A stretch of 64,000 nt of DNA from the NCBI GenBank assembly GCA_964457225.1, contig CAYWEM010000003.1, positions 62,001 to 126,000 on the forward strand, written 5' to 3'. Positions 1-8,533 of this stretch are shown one piece after another; position 1 is the stretch's first letter, and every line of letters starts with the position of its first letter. Source of the DNA: CAYWEM01 sp964457225. GTDB taxonomy: Bacteria; Acidobacteriota; Aminicenantia; UBA2199. Under the pieces are notes generated by a model. That model was given only the letters and a program-made list of their open reading frames with translations. It was not told the DNA's origin and ran no database searches. The translations under genes and the position numbers were made by a program.

Positions 1-26
1 AGAAAAAGCGCTGTTTTAAACTTCAT
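1..26 (-). CDS. Start of an unknown gene, cut by the window edge
   Basis: Only the first eight codons (MKFKTALF) are inside the window. A GGAGG Shine-Dalgarno lies at 33-37 on the minus strand, six bases before the ATG at 26-24, so this is very likely a true start. The basic residues followed by Ala-Leu-Phe would fit the beginning of a signal peptide or membrane anchor, but the function cannot be judged. Bases 27-165 upstream hold no further gene that I can see. Confidence 0.6.
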
Positions 27-165
27 GTTCAACCTCCCGGCCGCGCAGGACTGTCGACAGCCCAGCCCGGCCCGCCGAAAATACTAGACATTTCCGCAAA
101 AAAAGTCAATCCGGAGTTATCGCCAGATTCTGATTTTTCCCGCTTTTCTGATTGGATGCAGTTTT

Positions 166-372
166 TCAGGCCAGGCGGCGCAGGAACTCGATCAGCAGGC
201 GCAGGCCGAAGCCGCTGGCCCCGGGGCTGTTGAAGTAGGAATTGGCCCGGCTGAGCAAGGCGGTGCCGGCGATGTCGATGTGGGCGAAGGGCGTCCGGCC
301 GCAGAATTCGGCCAGGAAGAGCGCGGCCTTGATAGCCGAAGCGCCCCGGTAATCGGCGTTTTTCAGGTCGGG
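166..372 (-). pseudogene. 3'-terminal fragment of a leucyl aminopeptidase gene (duplicate of pepA end)
   Basis: Codes for about 67 residues, from DLKNADYRG to EFLRRLA, that match the last 69 residues of the full pepA at 3740-5191 almost exactly; the only internal change is Val to Ile near the end, and the final residues differ (LA-stop instead of LGSSG-stop). The catalytic core with NTDAEGRL is missing, so it cannot be an enzyme. The open frame continues upstream to 462 only by running into the mobile-element remnant. Most nucleotide differences from the intact copy are synonymous. It is either a leftover of a second pepA or a duplicated 3' end made when the kinase/element block was inserted. 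Confidence 0.85.
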
Positions 373-373
373 C
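171..373. repeat. Direct repeat, copy A (pepA 3' end)
   Basis: About 203 bp match 3754-3956 in the same orientation with roughly four to six mismatches by eye. The match starts inside the last codons of pepA and stops near 373, eight bases before the inverted repeat of the mobile element at 381. The two copies flank the first kinase gene and the element. Confidence 0.9.
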
Positions 374-380
374 GCAACTT

Positions 381-399
381 TGGTGTCAGGTCTTTCATT
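381..399 (+). repeat. Left inverted repeat of the RAYT/REPIN element
   Basis: TGGTGTCAGGTCTTTCATT; exact reverse complement of 737-755. The next bases (ATTACATCTGG) still pair imperfectly with the inside of the right end. Confidence 0.9.
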
Positions 400-415
400 A
401 TTACATCTGGTTTGA

Positions 416-681
416 CATGATGGATTCAGGTCCAGGACAATACGCATCGAATATCCTGTCACCGTGTATCACATCACTTCTCAAGGTAACGAGCGAAAGA
501 GTGTATTTGTTGATGACTATGATCAGGAAATCTTTCCAGGCATTATTCAGCAGGTCCGGAACCGCTTTCATTGGCTGTTTCATGCCTATGTGTTGACGAT
601 TATCTGATCGCAGTAAGCTGGTATATTACATTGAATCCGAGCTGGGCCGACTTAGTGGTTAAAAAAAAGGAATGTTTGTAG
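416..681 (+). pseudogene. REP-associated tyrosine transposase (Y1 family) remnant
   Basis: Two blocks in different frames resemble the family. Block 1 (416-607) reads RIEYPVTVYHITSQGNER then KSVFVDDYDQ and HWLFHAYVL, matching the usual R-IEYPG-YHVTSRGNER, IF-DD-DR and HAYCL segments. Block 2 (598-681) reads DYLIAVSWYITLNPSWADLV, matching the family segment SYLLELSRYIHLNPVRAGLV. The middle of about 60-70 residues, which normally carries the HxH metal motif and the catalytic Tyr, is deleted, and a frame change sits at the junction near 598-607. A stop (TGA, 413-415) precedes block 1 and no ATG is left. The gene is dead. Confidence 0.8.
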
Positions 682-736
682 AGCAGTTAGTTACCGGGTG
701 CTCACTATTGAAAAGGGATAAAAAATCAGAAGTAAA

Positions 737-755
737 AATGAAAGACCTGACACCA
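737..755 (-). repeat. Right inverted repeat of the RAYT/REPIN element
   Basis: AATGAAAGACCTGACACCA on the plus strand, the exact reverse complement of 381-399. It ends 31 bases from the stop codon of the kinase gene at 787. Confidence 0.9.
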
Positions 756-786
756 TTTCTGAACCAGGCATGGAAACCTGGAAGGT

Positions 787-3612
787 TCAGCGGCCGGAGA
801 GGCGGCGGCGGGCCCGCTCGGCCAGGTCGCTGTGGGGGCCGGCCTCGATGCAGAGTGCAAAGCCTTGGCGCGCCTCGGCGGGCTGTCCCAGCAGTTCCAT
901 GGTCAGGCCGTAGACGTAGGCGTCGTAAAACAGCCAGAAGCGGCTTTCCAAATCTCCCCGGGCCCGTCGGCGCATCTCATCCAGCCCGTCCCGGGCCAGG
1001 GACTCCGCCTCCGACTTGCCGGCCCGGGCCTTGAAATAGGCCCGGGAGACCGCCGACTGGTGGCGGCGCTCTTTGCCGTGGCGGTGCAGGTCGGAAAAGA
1101 GGAATTCGGCCAGCTCGGGATCCTGCTCGGAGAGCAGCAGGGCCCGGGCGGCCAGCAGGTGCACGGTCTCCATGCTGAAATGGGTGCTGCGATAGTGAAA
1201 GGGGCCCTTGAGCTGGTCCAGGGCGCGGTCATAGCGCCCCTGGTAGAGATCGAGCAGGGCCGGCAGAACCTGGGGACTGGCCTCGCCCAGGCTAGCCATA
1301 TCCTTGACGGGCTGTTTTGCCAGCTCCCCTTCCGCCCGGCTGAATCGGCCTTGCTGGAGGTGGCAGTAAATGAGGAAGAGGTGGCGCCCCACGGTGAGCC
1401 CCCAAAACCAGCTGATTCGTTCAATTATATCTTCTACGATAAGACCTTCAACCAGAGCCACGGCGGCATCAACCTCACCGCGCAGAAAAAGAATTTCACA
1501 GTGGCGGTGCAGCAGGTCGGAGCTGTCGGGGAAGAGGTCCAGCCCGGCCTCGACCCGGGTAGCCGCAGCATCGTAATCGGCAGTGGCGAGGTCCTCGCCG
1601 GCGCGTAGGTAGAGAAGCGCGGCCTTCAGCCAGGGGTTTTGGGGGTTGGCAGCCAGGGCGCGGTCCAGGTGCGGGGCGGCTGCCCCGGGCTGAGGATAGA
1701 CCACGGCCTTGCGGTAGTACTCGTTGATCTCGCGGTAAATGCGCTGCAGCCCGGCCGGGTCGTCGTGAAAACTAAGGATCTCCAAGCCGTCTTTTTGCAC
1801 CACAACCTGACCGTCACGGTTCAGGGTCAGTCGCCGGCCGCTTTCCTCGTCGACCAGACTCAGCCGGTCCGCTGCATCCCAATCTTGGTCTACCAGCAGG
1901 TAATACACGGGCACAACAATTAGGAAGACATCGTCAGGCAACAGGTCGCTGCTTTTCCAAGGCCAGCGAGTCAAGGTCGATTGAAAACCGAAAGGGCGCC
2001 ATAATGGAATATCGGCCACGAATTTAAGATGGGCCAGAGGGTTGCAGTAAGCCAGGGCCAGCAGGCGCTGACGACCATCAGTTCCAGGATGGACAATAGC
2101 CTCTTGTACATACCCGGCATTGGCCAGGGCAAAACCGCCCATGGGGGTTTCAAGCATCAAGGCGGAAGGGAACATTCCGCTGCGCTGCATCGCCCTAGCC
2201 ATATAGACGTTATGACGGCCGGAAACATCGAGTTCATTATCACTTCGAACATGGAAAGCCGGCAGGAAGGCCCGGGTGTCGAGGCGCAGGTAGTCGCGCA
2301 AGGGCCAATCCTGCACTACCCGTCCGTCCTGGTCAAGATTGAGTACCCGACCGTCATAGCTTTCATCGGCGATTGAGTGGCGCAGGCCCAGTGGCATGAC
2401 GTTGGCATTGTCGAGATACAGGGTGACCAGACGGGGGGGATAGCTTCCGGGATTCAGACCCTTCTGCTGATCTGACCAATCCGAGGTATCCCGCAACAGG
2501 GCCCGGCGGACGACAAAGCCCGGATAACTGCGCTCCCAGATGGGTATTCCCAGGAGATTTCGGGCGGTTACCCGCTCCCCGGCAACATCAATGCGGCTGA
2601 TCTGGAACAAGTGGGGACGGGTCAGCAGGAAAAGACCGCTGAGCAGGAACAGGGCAAACGCAACGGCGAAAAGAGTCCGGCGGCGGCGCAGGCTCACCCT
2701 GATGCGCTCCAGGCGCGGTGCCTTGCCGGCTTCGATCAGGGCAATGATTTCGGCGATGCCGGGCGGGCGGTCTTTGGGCCGCAGGGCCAGCAGGCTGTCG
2801 AGCAGCAGGCGGGGCAGGGGGCCCGGATCGGGCAAAATGCCCGGCCAGGTCGGCATATTTGGGCTCAATTTTTGCTGAAATACCACCGAGGTCGGCGCGT
2901 TTTCATCGCCGGGCAAACGGCCGCTGAGGACGCGGTGCAGGATCAGCCCGAGCTGGTAGAGGTCGGTACGTTCATCGACCGGGCATCCACTGATCTGCTC
3001 CGGAGCCAGGTAAAGCGGAGAGCCCATGAGCTCGCTGCCGGTCACGGTTAGTTCCTCGGCCCGAAGTTCCTTGGCCAGGCCGAAATCCAGGATTTTTACC
3101 TTTCCGGTTTCCGTGATCATGATGTTGCCGGGCTTGAGATCGCGGTGGACGATGCCGGCCCGGTGCAGGGCATCCACCCCTCGGCAGATCTCGAGAAAGA
3201 CCGGGGCGAATTCTTCCCATGACTGGGTACCGGCATAAAACTGCCCCAGGGTCCGGCCCTCAACCCGCTCCATCACCAGGAAATGTCCCCCTTCCCAGCT
3301 CTCCAGGGCGAAGATTGAAACCAGGCGGGGATCGCGGGCCTTGCGGGCCAAATTTACTTCGCGCTGTACCCGGCGAAAGCGTTCTTCGTCTCGGCTCAAA
3401 TCCTGGCTGAAGAACTTGAGGGCCACCTCGCTGCCGCTGAGTTGGTCGAAGGCGGAGTAAACCACGCCAAAGCCGCCCCGGCCCAGGTACTCTTCGAGGC
3501 GATAGCGTCCGTTGAACAGCTGACCGCGGTTAAAATAAAAAAAACCTGGTGGAGTTTGAGCCCCCTCAGCGATGATTTCAGGCGAATTCCTTTTTGTAAT
3601 ACCGCTTGTCAA
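787..3612 (-). CDS. Membrane Ser/Thr protein kinase with TPR-rich C-terminal region
   Basis: A 941-residue Hanks-type kinase. The kinase domain (about 36-295) has the Gly loop GRGGFG at 44-49, invariant Lys66, HRDLKPGN at 156-163, DFG at 176-178 and an APE motif near 203. One transmembrane helix (about 313-331) follows an Arg-rich stretch, then about 600 residues outside the kinase with repeats of TPR type towards the end. The kinase domain should be cytoplasmic and the tail periplasmic. It is a full-length paralogue of the kinase at 51925-54744 and both end in a similar FWLFYDA-Y segment. No ATG lies near the N-terminus; the TTG at 3612 is the only reasonable start and is preceded loosely by GGAAAA. 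It sits alone between pepA and its duplicated 3' end. Substrate unknown. Confidence 0.85.
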   Translation of the reverse strand: MTSGITKRNSPEIIAEGAQTPPGFFYFNRGQLFNGRYRLEEYLGRGGFGVVYSAFDQLSGSEVALKFFSQDLSRDEERFRRVQREVNLARKARDPRLVSIFALESWEGGHFLVMERVEGRTLGQFYAGTQSWEEFAPVFLEICRGVDALHRAGIVHRDLKPGNIMITETGKVKILDFGLAKELRAEELTVTGSELMGSPLYLAPEQISGCPVDERTDLYQLGLILHRVLSGRLPGDENAPTSVVFQQKLSPNMPTWPGILPDPGPLPRLLLDSLLALRPKDRPPGIAEIIALIEAGKAPRLERIRVSLRRRRTLFAVAFALFLLSGLFLLTRPHLFQISRIDVAGERVTARNLLGIPIWERSYPGFVVRRALLRDTSDWSDQQKGLNPGSYPPRLVTLYLDNANVMPLGLRHSIADESYDGRVLNLDQDGRVVQDWPLRDYLRLDTRAFLPAFHVRSDNELDVSGRHNVYMARAMQRSGMFPSALMLETPMGGFALANAGYVQEAIVHPGTDGRQRLLALAYCNPLAHLKFVADIPLWRPFGFQSTLTRWPWKSSDLLPDDVFLIVVPVYYLLVDQDWDAADRLSLVDEESGRRLTLNRDGQVVVQKDGLEILSFHDDPAGLQRIYREINEYYRKAVVYPQPGAAAPHLDRALAANPQNPWLKAALLYLRAGEDLATADYDAAATRVEAGLDLFPDSSDLLHRHCEILFLRGEVDAAVALVEGLIVEDIIERISWFWGLTVGRHLFLIYCHLQQGRFSRAEGELAKQPVKDMASLGEASPQVLPALLDLYQGRYDRALDQLKGPFHYRSTHFSMETVHLLAARALLLSEQDPELAEFLFSDLHRHGKERRHQSAVSRAYFKARAGKSEAESLARDGLDEMRRRARGDLESRFWLFYDAYVYGLTMELLGQPAEARQGFALCIEAGPHSDLAERARRRLSGR

Positions 3613-3626
3613 AATTCGTTTTCCAT
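3609..3626 (-). other. Possible five-codon leader ORF before the kinase
   Basis: ATG at 3626 opens MENEF and its TGA overlaps the TTG start of the kinase (TTGA). This is the same geometry as at tgt (41595-41630). It could couple initiation at the weak TTG to upstream translation, or be chance. No strong ribosome binding site precedes the ATG. Confidence 0.3.
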
Positions 3627-3647
3627 TTCACACCGATTTTTGCCTAT

Positions 3648-3676
3648 ATTATATCTGAAAAAGGCCTGGCAGAAAA
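3648..3676 (-). promoter_or_regulatory. Possible promoter for the kinase gene
   Basis: A perfect TATAAT (3648-3653, read on minus) lies 35 bases before the TTG start. The -35 position (3671-3676, TTTTCT) matches poorly, so only the -10 is convincing. Confidence 0.35.
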
Positions 3677-3739
3677 GATTGTTCAAGTGCTTTCCAGAAC
3701 AAGGCATCTGACTATTTTTTTTAGGGCCACACCCAGTAT

Positions 3740-5191
3740 TCAGCCGGAGGAGCCCAGGCGGCGCAGGAATTCGACCAGCAGGCGCAGGCCGAAGCCGCTG
3801 GCCCCGGGGCTGTTGAAGTAGGAATTGGCCCGGCTGAGCAAGGCGGTGCCGGCGATGTCGATGTGGGCGAAGGGCGTCCGGCCGCAGAATTCGGCCAGGA
3901 AGAGCGCGGCCTTGATAGCCGAAGCGCCCCGGTAATCGGCGTTTTTCAAATCGGCGATGCCCGACTCGATGGCCTTGCGGTATTCATGGGGCAGGGGCAG
4001 GCGGCAGAGCCGCTCACCACTGCGCTCACCGGCGGCCAGCAGGCCGGCGGCCAGGCGCTCGTGCCCGGTCATCAGCCCGGCCCAGAGATCGCCCAGGGCG
4101 GCGTCCATCACCCCGGTCAGGGTGGAGAGCTCCACCATGTAGTCAGGTTTTTCTTCCGCGGCCAGGATCAGGGCGTCGGCCAGCACCAGCCGGCCCTCGG
4201 CATCGGTGTTGACTATTTCCACCGTTTTGCCGTTGCGGTAAGTGATGATGTCCCCGGGTTTGAGCGGGTTGCGGCCGGGCAGGTTCTCGGCCAGGGCGAT
4301 CCAGGCGGTGATATTCACCGGCAGTTGCAGGGCGGCCGCGGCCAGTACCGCCGCCCCGACCACGGCGGCCCCGGCCATGTCGCTTTTCATGTCGGACATG
4401 TAATTGCCGCCCTTGAGGTTCAGGCCCCCGGAATCAAAGGTGATGCCCTTGCCGACCAGGGCCAGGCTGTGTTTGCCTGCCGGCGGCCGCCAGGCCAGGC
4501 GCACTAAGGCCGGTTCACGCGGCGAGCCGGCGCCCACGGCGATCAGGCCGTTCAGCTTTTCGCTCTCCAGCTCGGCCAGGCGCAGGACCCGGCATTCCAG
4601 GCCGGCGGCGGCCGCCTTTTCGGCCAGCAGGTCCGAGAAGCTGTCCGGGTTGATGACCGCGGCCGGTTCATTGACCAGGTCGCGGACCAGGCTGACCGCA
4701 TTGTCGACCGCCCGGGCCGCCTGCAGGTCTTCGGCGCTCAGTTTCAGGGCCCGGTTGGCGAACAGCCTCAGCAATCCGGGCGCTTTTTCCTTTTTTTTCC
4801 GGTAGCGCTCGAAGCGGTAGGCGTTCAGTAAGAGATAATCGACCAGGTTGGCCGGGAATTCGGCCGGCAGGGATTTCGGGCTGAAGAGCAGTAAACCGGC
4901 CCGGCCGACCCGGGTCCGGAGCAGGGTCTCCATGATCCGGGCGGCCAGGGCCCGGGCCTGATCGGGGTTTTTCGGACTGCCGGCCCGGGCGGTGATCAGC
5001 CTCAGCACCCGGCCGTCGCGCTTGACCAGCAGGCTGGTCTCTTTTTGCCCCGGAGCAAGTATTTCTTTGCTGAAGGGCGCCAGTTCCGGCAATTCGGCCA
5101 GGAGTTCATCCGGGGCGAAACCGTTGAATAATGCTACATACAGGCAGTCGATGCCCCGGCAGGAAAACTTTTTTTTCGTTTCAATCTTCAT
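3740..5191 (-). CDS. pepA: Leucyl aminopeptidase (M17 family)
   Basis: A cytosolic, dinuclear-metal aminopeptidase that removes N-terminal residues from peptides. The product is 483 residues, the usual family length. The M17 signature NTDAEGRL is at 328-335, and the metal-binding VGKGITFDSGG and DMKSDMAGAA segments lie upstream. I start at the ATG at 5191 (MKIETKKKF); the open frame extends further upstream but only as the shadow of thiL. It overlaps the end of thiL by 11 bases, so it is the last gene of the minus-strand run that begins at 10394. Its last 69 codons are duplicated at 166-372. Confidence 0.95.
   Translation of the reverse strand: MKIETKKKFSCRGIDCLYVALFNGFAPDELLAELPELAPFSKEILAPGQKETSLLVKRDGRVLRLITARAGSPKNPDQARALAARIMETLLRTRVGRAGLLLFSPKSLPAEFPANLVDYLLLNAYRFERYRKKKEKAPGLLRLFANRALKLSAEDLQAARAVDNAVSLVRDLVNEPAAVINPDSFSDLLAEKAAAAGLECRVLRLAELESEKLNGLIAVGAGSPREPALVRLAWRPPAGKHSLALVGKGITFDSGGLNLKGGNYMSDMKSDMAGAAVVGAAVLAAAALQLPVNITAWIALAENLPGRNPLKPGDIITYRNGKTVEIVNTDAEGRLVLADALILAAEEKPDYMVELSTLTGVMDAALGDLWAGLMTGHERLAAGLLAAGERSGERLCRLPLPHEYRKAIESGIADLKNADYRGASAIKAALFLAEFCGRTPFAHIDIAGTALLSRANSYFNSPGASGFGLRLLVEFLRRLGSSG
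3754..3956. repeat. Direct repeat, copy B (3' end of intact pepA)
   Basis: Partner of 171-373 in the same orientation, offset 3583 bases. The repeat covers codons 415 to about 481 of pepA and diverges just before the stop codons. Confidence 0.9.
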
Positions 5192-6143
5192 TGGCAATTT
5201 CCCGTTTGCTTTGGCCCTGTTTGAAATGATCGTAACCCCGGGCCGGCGGTTCGAAAAGCCGGCCCTTTTCTCTGACCCGCAGGCCCTTCCCGCCGATGCG
5301 GCCGATGACCCGGAACCACATTTTTTCCGCGGCCAGGGCGGCCAAGCGGTCCGGCGGCAGGGTGAAGAGCAGGCCGTAATCCTCGCCCCCGGCCAGCACC
5401 AGTTCTTTTTCATCGTAAGCGCCGGCGGCGACCGCGGCCCGGAACAGGCCGGAGCGGGGAATCTTCTCGTATTCAATCAAAGCTCCGCGACCCGAGGCTT
5501 GCAGTAAGCGGCCCAGGTCGAGCAGGAGGCCGTCGGACAAATCGATCATGGCCGTGGCGTAATCGGCCAGCAGGCGGCCCTGGCGCAAATGCGGCATCGG
5601 GGCCAGGTGGGCCCGGCTGAAACGGGGCAGACCCCGGCCGGCCGACAGCAGGCGCAGGCCCAGCGCGGATTCGCCGGGCCGACAGGTAACGGCGATGAGA
5701 TCATCTTTGCCGGCCCCGGAACGCAGGACCGGCCGGTCAGCCCGGCCCTCGACCGTGACGGAAATGAAAATCAGCGGCGAACTGGAGAAATCACCGCCGG
5801 CCAGCTCGACCCGCCAGCGGCGGCAGGCTTTTTTCAGGGCCTGGAAAAAAACCTGCAAGTCGGCTTCGGACAAGTCCGGGGGCCAGCCCAGGCCCAGGTA
5901 GCAACTGCGCGGAGTGCCGCCCATGGCGGCGATGTCACTCAGGTTGACCGCCAGGGCCTTGGCCGCCAGCTGTTCCAGGCTGATCAGGTCACGCCGGAAA
6001 TGCACCCCCTCGACCAGGATGTCCTGGCCGATCAGCTGGTAGTCCTTTCCGGTCCAGGCGACCGAAGTGTCGTCGCCGATGCCCGAACTGAAGCGGGCCG
6101 GGAAATTGCGGCGCAGGAAATCGACGAATCCGGATTCATCCAT
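5181..6143 (-). CDS. thiL: Thiamine-monophosphate kinase
   Basis: Phosphorylates thiamine monophosphate to thiamine diphosphate with ATP, the last step of cofactor synthesis. The 320-residue product belongs to the AIR-synthase/ThiL fold. Visible motifs are GIGDDTSV near residue 21, the LAVNLSDIAAMGGTPR segment, GGDFSSSP in the middle, and MIDLSDGLLLDL. Start at ATG 6143, overlapping the lon stop by eight bases; the stop overlaps pepA. No other thiamine gene is in the window, so its position here reflects operon packing rather than pathway clustering. Confidence 0.93.
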   Translation of the reverse strand: MDESGFVDFLRRNFPARFSSGIGDDTSVAWTGKDYQLIGQDILVEGVHFRRDLISLEQLAAKALAVNLSDIAAMGGTPRSCYLGLGWPPDLSEADLQVFFQALKKACRRWRVELAGGDFSSSPLIFISVTVEGRADRPVLRSGAGKDDLIAVTCRPGESALGLRLLSAGRGLPRFSRAHLAPMPHLRQGRLLADYATAMIDLSDGLLLDLGRLLQASGRGALIEYEKIPRSGLFRAAVAAGAYDEKELVLAGGEDYGLLFTLPPDRLAALAAEKMWFRVIGRIGGKGLRVREKGRLFEPPARGYDHFKQGQSKREIANED

Positions 6144-8532
6144 TGAAGACTTTTTTCACCAGGGCCCGGTTCACCGCGCCCTTGATATCCTTTTCAAAGT
6201 AGAATTCCATGGTTTTCAATTCGTTCTTTCGCAATTCACGCAGGTCCTTGCGGTTCTTTTCCGGCAGGATGACCCTTTTTATACCGGCGCGCCGGGCTGA
6301 CAGCACCTTTTCCTTGATGCCGCCGACCGGGATTATCTTGCCGCGCAGGGTGATTTCCCCGGTCATGGCGATATCCCGGTTCACGGCGATGCCGGTGAAG
6401 GCCGAGACCAGGGCCGCGGCCAGGGTGATCCCGGCCGAGGGGCCGTCCTTGGGGATGCCGCCCTCGGGGATGTGAATGTGGATGTCATGCTTGTCGAAAC
6501 GCTCCGGCTCGATACCCAGGGCTTCACTGTTCAGCTTGATCAGGCTGAGTGCGGCGGTGGCCGATTCCTTCATCACCTCGCCCAGTGAACCGGTCAGGAT
6601 GAGCTTGCCCTTGCCGGGCAGCAGCCTGGTTTCGATAAAGAGAATGTCGCCGCCGTAAGGAGTCCAGGCCAGCCCGGTGGCCACGCCGACCGTGTTTTCC
6701 TCCAGCAGCTGGTCGCGGAAGATCCGGGGCGGACCGGCCAGCTTGTCCAGACTGCGGGCGGTGATGCGGTGTTTTTTGCGGTCGCCCAGGGCCACCTGGC
6801 GGGCGATCTTGCGGCAGATATTGCCGATTTCCCGTTCCAGGTTGCGCACCCCGGCTTCCCGGGTGTAGAGGGCGATGAGGTTGCGCAGGGCCGAAGGTGT
6901 GAATTCGATCAGGTTGCGGTTCAGGCCGTTGGCCTCCAGCTGGCGCGGGATGAGATGCCTCTTGGCTATTTCCACCTTTTCCTCTTCGGTGTAACCCAGG
7001 ATTTCGATGATTTCCATGCGGTCGCGGAAAGCCGGCTGGATCGGGTCCAGGATGTTGGCCGTGGTGATGAAAAGAAAGCTGGACAAATCGAAAGGCACGC
7101 CCAGGTAGTGATCGACGAAGGAGTTGTTCTGCTCCGGATCCAGCACTTCCAGCAGGGCCGAAGAGGGATCGCCCCGGAAATCGGCGCCTATCTTGTCGAC
7201 TTCGTCCATCATGAAAACCGGGTTGTTGGAGCCGGCCTTGCGGGTCTCCTGGATGATTTTACCCGGCATGGCCCCGATGTAGGTGCGCCTATGTCCCCTG
7301 ATCTCGGCCTCGTCGCGCACCCCGCCCAGGGAAATGCGCACGAACTTCTTGTTCAGGGAGCGGGCGATGGAGCGGCCCAGGGAAGTTTTGCCGACTCCCG
7401 GGGGGCCGACGAAGCAGAGGATGGGTCCCTGGGCCCGGTTGGTCAGCTTGCGTACGCTCAGGTATTCTATGATGCGCTCCTTGACCTTTTCCAGCCCGTA
7501 ATGATCCTGGTCGAGGATTTTCTGGGCCCGCTTCAGGTTGAGATTGTCCTTGGTGGCCAGCGACCAGGGCAGTTCAAACATCCAGTCCAGGTAATTGCGG
7601 ATGACGGCGCTTTCCGCGAATTCGGGATGCATCTTCTTCAGCTTGTCGATGTTCTTTTCGACTTCCTTGCGGGCTTCTTCAGGCAGTCGCGCTTCCTTGA
7701 GCTTCTTGAGATAGGCGTTGACCTCCTCGCTGTTCTCGCCTTCCTCGCCCAGTTCCTTGCGGATGGTCTTCAACTGCTGGCGCAGGAAGTACTCGCGCTG
7801 GTTCTTGTCCATTTCGCCCTGGGCTTTCAGGTTGATCTGGTTCTGCACGTTCAGGATTTCAAGTTCAGCGTTGAGGAATTCGTAAACCTTCTGCAGTCTC
7901 TTCAGGGCGTCGCCTTCTTCGAGAATCTGCTGGGATTCGTGGATTTTCAGGTCGAGATGCGAAGCCACTATATCGGCCAGCTTGCCCGGTTCCTCGATGT
8001 TCTCGGTGATGATGAATATTTCGTTGGGCACCGGTTTGCCCAGCTTGGCGGTCTGCTCGAACTTCTGCTTGACGTTCCTGACCAGGGCCTGCTTTTCGAT
8101 GCTCATTTCCTCGGGTTCGATATCTTCCAGTGCTTCGAGCCCGGCGAACATGGTTTTACCGTCGTCTTCCAGGCCGGTGACCCGCACCCGGGAAACTCCC
8201 TGCACCAGGACGCGCATGCGCCCGTCCGGCAGTTTCAGCATGCGCACGATCAGGGCTGCGGTGCCGTATTCATAGAGATCATCGCGGCCCGGATCTTCAT
8301 CGGCCGGGTTCTTCTGGGTCAAGAGCAGGATCATGCGGTCCTTGCTCAGGGCGAAGTCAACCGACTTTTTCGACTTCTGCCGACCGACGTACAGGGGCAC
8401 TATCATGTAGGGAAAAACGACTATATCCCTGAGCACCAACACCGGCAGTTTTTCCGGAATGGTCATCTTTTCGGAAGCTTCCTCTTCCACCGTGCTTTCT
8501 TTTGATTCCTGCTTTTCTTTATCCTTGGCCAT
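6136..8532 (-). CDS. lon: ATP-dependent protease Lon
   Basis: Cytoplasmic AAA+ serine protease of 798 residues that degrades misfolded and regulatory proteins. An N-terminal substrate-binding domain begins at PVLVLRDIVVFPYM. It is followed by a coiled linker, the ATPase module with Walker A GPPGVGKTSLGRS and Walker B FMMDEVDKIG, and a protease domain with catalytic Ser699 (KDGPSAGITLA) and Lys740 (GGIKEK). Start at ATG 8532, one base after the hsp20 stop (TGACATG). Read together with hsp20, this is a protein-quality-control pair. Confidence 0.97.
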   Translation of the reverse strand: MAKDKEKQESKESTVEEEASEKMTIPEKLPVLVLRDIVVFPYMIVPLYVGRQKSKKSVDFALSKDRMILLLTQKNPADEDPGRDDLYEYGTAALIVRMLKLPDGRMRVLVQGVSRVRVTGLEDDGKTMFAGLEALEDIEPEEMSIEKQALVRNVKQKFEQTAKLGKPVPNEIFIITENIEEPGKLADIVASHLDLKIHESQQILEEGDALKRLQKVYEFLNAELEILNVQNQINLKAQGEMDKNQREYFLRQQLKTIRKELGEEGENSEEVNAYLKKLKEARLPEEARKEVEKNIDKLKKMHPEFAESAVIRNYLDWMFELPWSLATKDNLNLKRAQKILDQDHYGLEKVKERIIEYLSVRKLTNRAQGPILCFVGPPGVGKTSLGRSIARSLNKKFVRISLGGVRDEAEIRGHRRTYIGAMPGKIIQETRKAGSNNPVFMMDEVDKIGADFRGDPSSALLEVLDPEQNNSFVDHYLGVPFDLSSFLFITTANILDPIQPAFRDRMEIIEILGYTEEEKVEIAKRHLIPRQLEANGLNRNLIEFTPSALRNLIALYTREAGVRNLEREIGNICRKIARQVALGDRKKHRITARSLDKLAGPPRIFRDQLLEENTVGVATGLAWTPYGGDILFIETRLLPGKGKLILTGSLGEVMKESATAALSLIKLNSEALGIEPERFDKHDIHIHIPEGGIPKDGPSAGITLAAALVSAFTGIAVNRDIAMTGEITLRGKIIPVGGIKEKVLSARRAGIKRVILPEKNRKDLRELRKNELKTMEFYFEKDIKGAVNRALVKKVFNG

Positions 8533-8533
8533 G

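Larger units (their letters stand above)
381..755. mobile_element. Decayed REP/RAYT-type element (REPIN-like), 375 bp
   Basis: The stretch is bounded by a perfect 19-bp inverted repeat (TGGTGTCAGGTCTTTCATT at 381-399, its complement at 737-755) with weaker pairing for about 14 bases further in. Between the ends lies a broken gene whose pieces resemble the Y1 (IS200-like, REP-associated) transposase family. Elements of this kind are normally flanked by inverted REP sequences. This copy is internally deleted and has no functional transposase, so it could move only in trans if an active relative exists elsewhere. Confidence 0.75.

Noticed and set aside
171..3956. Site-specific integrative element using pepA as attachment site
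   Set aside because: A regenerated gene end would fit, but no integrase lies in the block, the repeat is far longer than an att core, and the outer copy is truncated at the RAYT element.
5192..5476. N-terminal extension of pepA
   Set aside because: The added residues are a frame-shifted reading of thiL and do not resemble the M17 family; the ATG at 5191 fits the normal length.
6769..8505. Long plus-strand open frame (578 codons) opposite lon
   Set aside because: It mirrors lon exactly, has low-complexity Phe/Leu/Gln/His composition typical of antisense frames in GC-rich genes, and no start signal.
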